From an uncultured Blautia sp. (GTDB lineage: Bacteria > Bacillota > Clostridia > Lachnospirales > Lachnospiraceae): DNA of 14,475 nt. The stretch spans positions 1-14,475 of the forward strand of contig CAAFRY010000088.1 of assembly GCA_900765525.1 (NCBI GenBank). The letters run 5' to 3'. A program made the translations under genes and the position numbers. A model generated the notes under the pieces. That model had not been told where the DNA came from and ran no database searches. It saw only the letters and a list, made by a program, of their open reading frames with translations. Positions within the stretch are counted from its first letter, which is position 1. Each line of letters opens with the position of its first letter. This document shows positions 13,260-14,475 of the stretch, in pieces.

Positions 13260-14475
13260 GTGGCAAAAATACTGATTATCGGAGGCGGTGCGGCAGGAAT
13301 GGCCGCTGCCGTTTTTCTTGGAAGAAAAGGACATCAAGTCCACGTTTTTGAAAAAAATGAGAAATTGGGAAAGAAACTATTTATCACAGGAAAGGGCAGA
13401 TGTAATCTGACAAATTCCTGTGACCAGGAGACCTTTTTTAAGTCTGCGGTAACTAATCCGAAATTCCTCTACAGTGCTTTCTACGGCTTTACTAACCAGG
13501 ATGCCATTTCCTTTTTTCAGGAGCTGGGACTGGAAGTGAAGGAAGAGAGAGGCGGAAGAATTTTTCCTGTTTCCGACCATTCCTCTGATGTGATTCGGGT
13601 TCTGGAAAAAGAGATGGAGCGGTGTCATGTAAAGGTCCATCTGAAAACCCAGGTAAAGGAGCTGCTGCTGGAATCCGCCCAGGAAGGCGCCAGAGTAACC
13701 GGAATAAAACTCCAGGATGGAGCAGAGATAAAAGGAGATAAGGTTATTGTGGCTACCGGAGGGTGTTCCTACCAGGCTACCGGCTCTACGGGAGACGGAT
13801 ACCTTTTTGCCCAGCAGGCAGGGCTTCAGGTTAGTCCTTTGCTCCCGGCGCTGGTGCCTCTGGAAACCAGGGAGGAATATGTGACAGCCCTTCAGGGACT
13901 GGCATTAAAAAATGTGGAGCTTACCATAAAAGACGGAAAAAAGGTTTTGTACCAGGATTTTGGGGAGCTTTTGTTTACCCACTTCGGAATTTCCGGTCCC
14001 CTGGTTTTGTCAGCCAGCTCCTATGTGGGCAAGAGGCTGACAAAGAAAGCGCTGGAAGGATATATTGATTTAAAACCCGCTCTCTCCCTGCAGCAGTTAG
14101 ACATCCGGCTTTTGCGGGACTTTGAAGCTGCCCCCAATAAGGAGTTTAAGAATGTACTAAACGGCTGGTTCCCCGCAAAGCTGTATCCGGTTATGCTGGA
14201 GCTGGGAGGAATTCCCCCTAAAAAGAAAGTAAATGAAATCACCAGAGAGGAAAGGCGGATTTTTCTGGAAAAGGTGAAAAACTTTCCTCTTACCATTACA
14301 GGAACCAGAGATTTCAGGGAGGCTATCATTACCCAGGGCGGTGTGATGGTGAAGGAAATAAATCCTAAGACCATGGAGACCCGGCAGGTGAAGGACTTAT
14401 ACTTTATCGGAGAGGTTCTGGACTTAGACGCCGTCACAGGAGGTTTTAATCTGCAGATAGCCTGGTCTACTGCAA
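13260..14475 (+). CDS. HI0933/BaiN-family NAD(P)/FAD-dependent oxidoreductase (3' end outside window)
   Basis: This is a two-domain flavoprotein whose physiological substrate is mostly unknown; a relative, BaiN, has been linked to bile acid metabolism in Clostridium scindens, but most members are not. The start is GTG 13260, supported by AAAGGAG six bases upstream and by the dinucleotide-binding motif ILIIGGGAAGM right after it. Family hallmarks are LFITGKGRCNLTN (41-52 region), ATGGCSYQATGSTGDGY, LLFTHFGISGPLVLS, TQGGVMVKEINPKTME and GEVLDLDAVTGGFNLQ. The frame is open to the window edge for 405 codons, and the last motif normally lies close to the C-terminus, so only a short tail is missing. 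No terminator lies between it and the RpiR gene 29 bases upstream, so they are probably co-transcribed. Confidence 0.9.
   Translation, partial: MAKILIIGGGAAGMAAAVFLGRKGHQVHVFEKNEKLGKKLFITGKGRCNLTNSCDQETFFKSAVTNPKFLYSAFYGFTNQDAISFFQELGLEVKEERGGRIFPVSDHSSDVIRVLEKEMERCHVKVHLKTQVKELLLESAQEGARVTGIKLQDGAEIKGDKVIVATGGCSYQATGSTGDGYLFAQQAGLQVSPLLPALVPLETREEYVTALQGLALKNVELTIKDGKKVLYQDFGELLFTHFGISGPLVLSASSYVGKRLTKKALEGYIDLKPALSLQQLDIRLLRDFEAAPNKEFKNVLNGWFPAKLYPVMLELGGIPPKKKVNEITREERRIFLEKVKNFPLTITGTRDFREAIITQGGVMVKEINPKTMETRQVKDLYFIGEVLDLDAVTGGFNLQIAWSTA

Overview
The window looks like chromosomal DNA of an anaerobic, low-to-mid GC Firmicute, most likely a member of the Lachnospiraceae (Clostridia). This rests on strong AGGAGG-type ribosome binding sites, frequent AGA/AGG arginine codons, a six-enzyme trp operon with a trpG-trpD fusion, and a Na+-translocating biotin-dependent decarboxylase operon of clostridial layout. 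The genus cannot be fixed from the sequence; a Blautia-like gut anaerobe would fit. All recognised genes lie on the + strand. No tRNA, rRNA, CRISPR array, transposase or phage gene is visible.

Region 1 (1-6523) is a complete tryptophan operon in the order trpE, trpGD, trpC, trpF, trpB, trpA, making L-tryptophan from chorismate. It begins downstream of a small hairpin with a T tract (probable attenuator; the rest of the leader is outside the window). The genes overlap or nearly touch, so translation is probably coupled. The trpG and trpD domains are fused, but the junction still holds a full ribosome binding site and an in-frame ATG, with 18 bases identical to the trpE start region. No terminator is seen after trpA.

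Region 2 (6524-12156) starts with a strong predicted promoter and a leader of about 200 nt. Two mutually exclusive hairpins share one 8-nt arm in this leader, and further nested pairing follows. The leader precedes a five-gene operon: a divergent acyl-CoA carboxyltransferase (12S/MmdA type), a lipoprotein OadG-type subunit, a free biotin carrier protein, the Na+-pumping beta subunit (OadB/MmdB) and an OadA/5S-type carboxyltransferase without its own biotin domain. No biotin carboxylase is present. Two carboxyltransferases, one biotin carrier and one Na+ pump suggest that CO2 groups move between an acyl-CoA and pyruvate/oxaloacetate, with decarboxylation coupled to Na+ export. A strong intrinsic terminator closes the operon.

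Region 3 (12157-14475) holds an RpiR-family regulator with an HTH and a SIS domain, behind an extended -10 promoter whose predicted transcript starts at a 55-bp near-perfect palindrome. A GTG-started HI0933/BaiN-family flavoprotein follows and is cut by the window end close to its natural C-terminus. These two genes are probably co-transcribed.

The points most worth checking are the switch-like leader at 6582-6780, the hybrid transcarboxylase/Na+ pump with unusual active-site motifs in its acyl-CoA subunit, the trpGD fusion with a working-looking internal start, and the palindrome before the RpiR gene.
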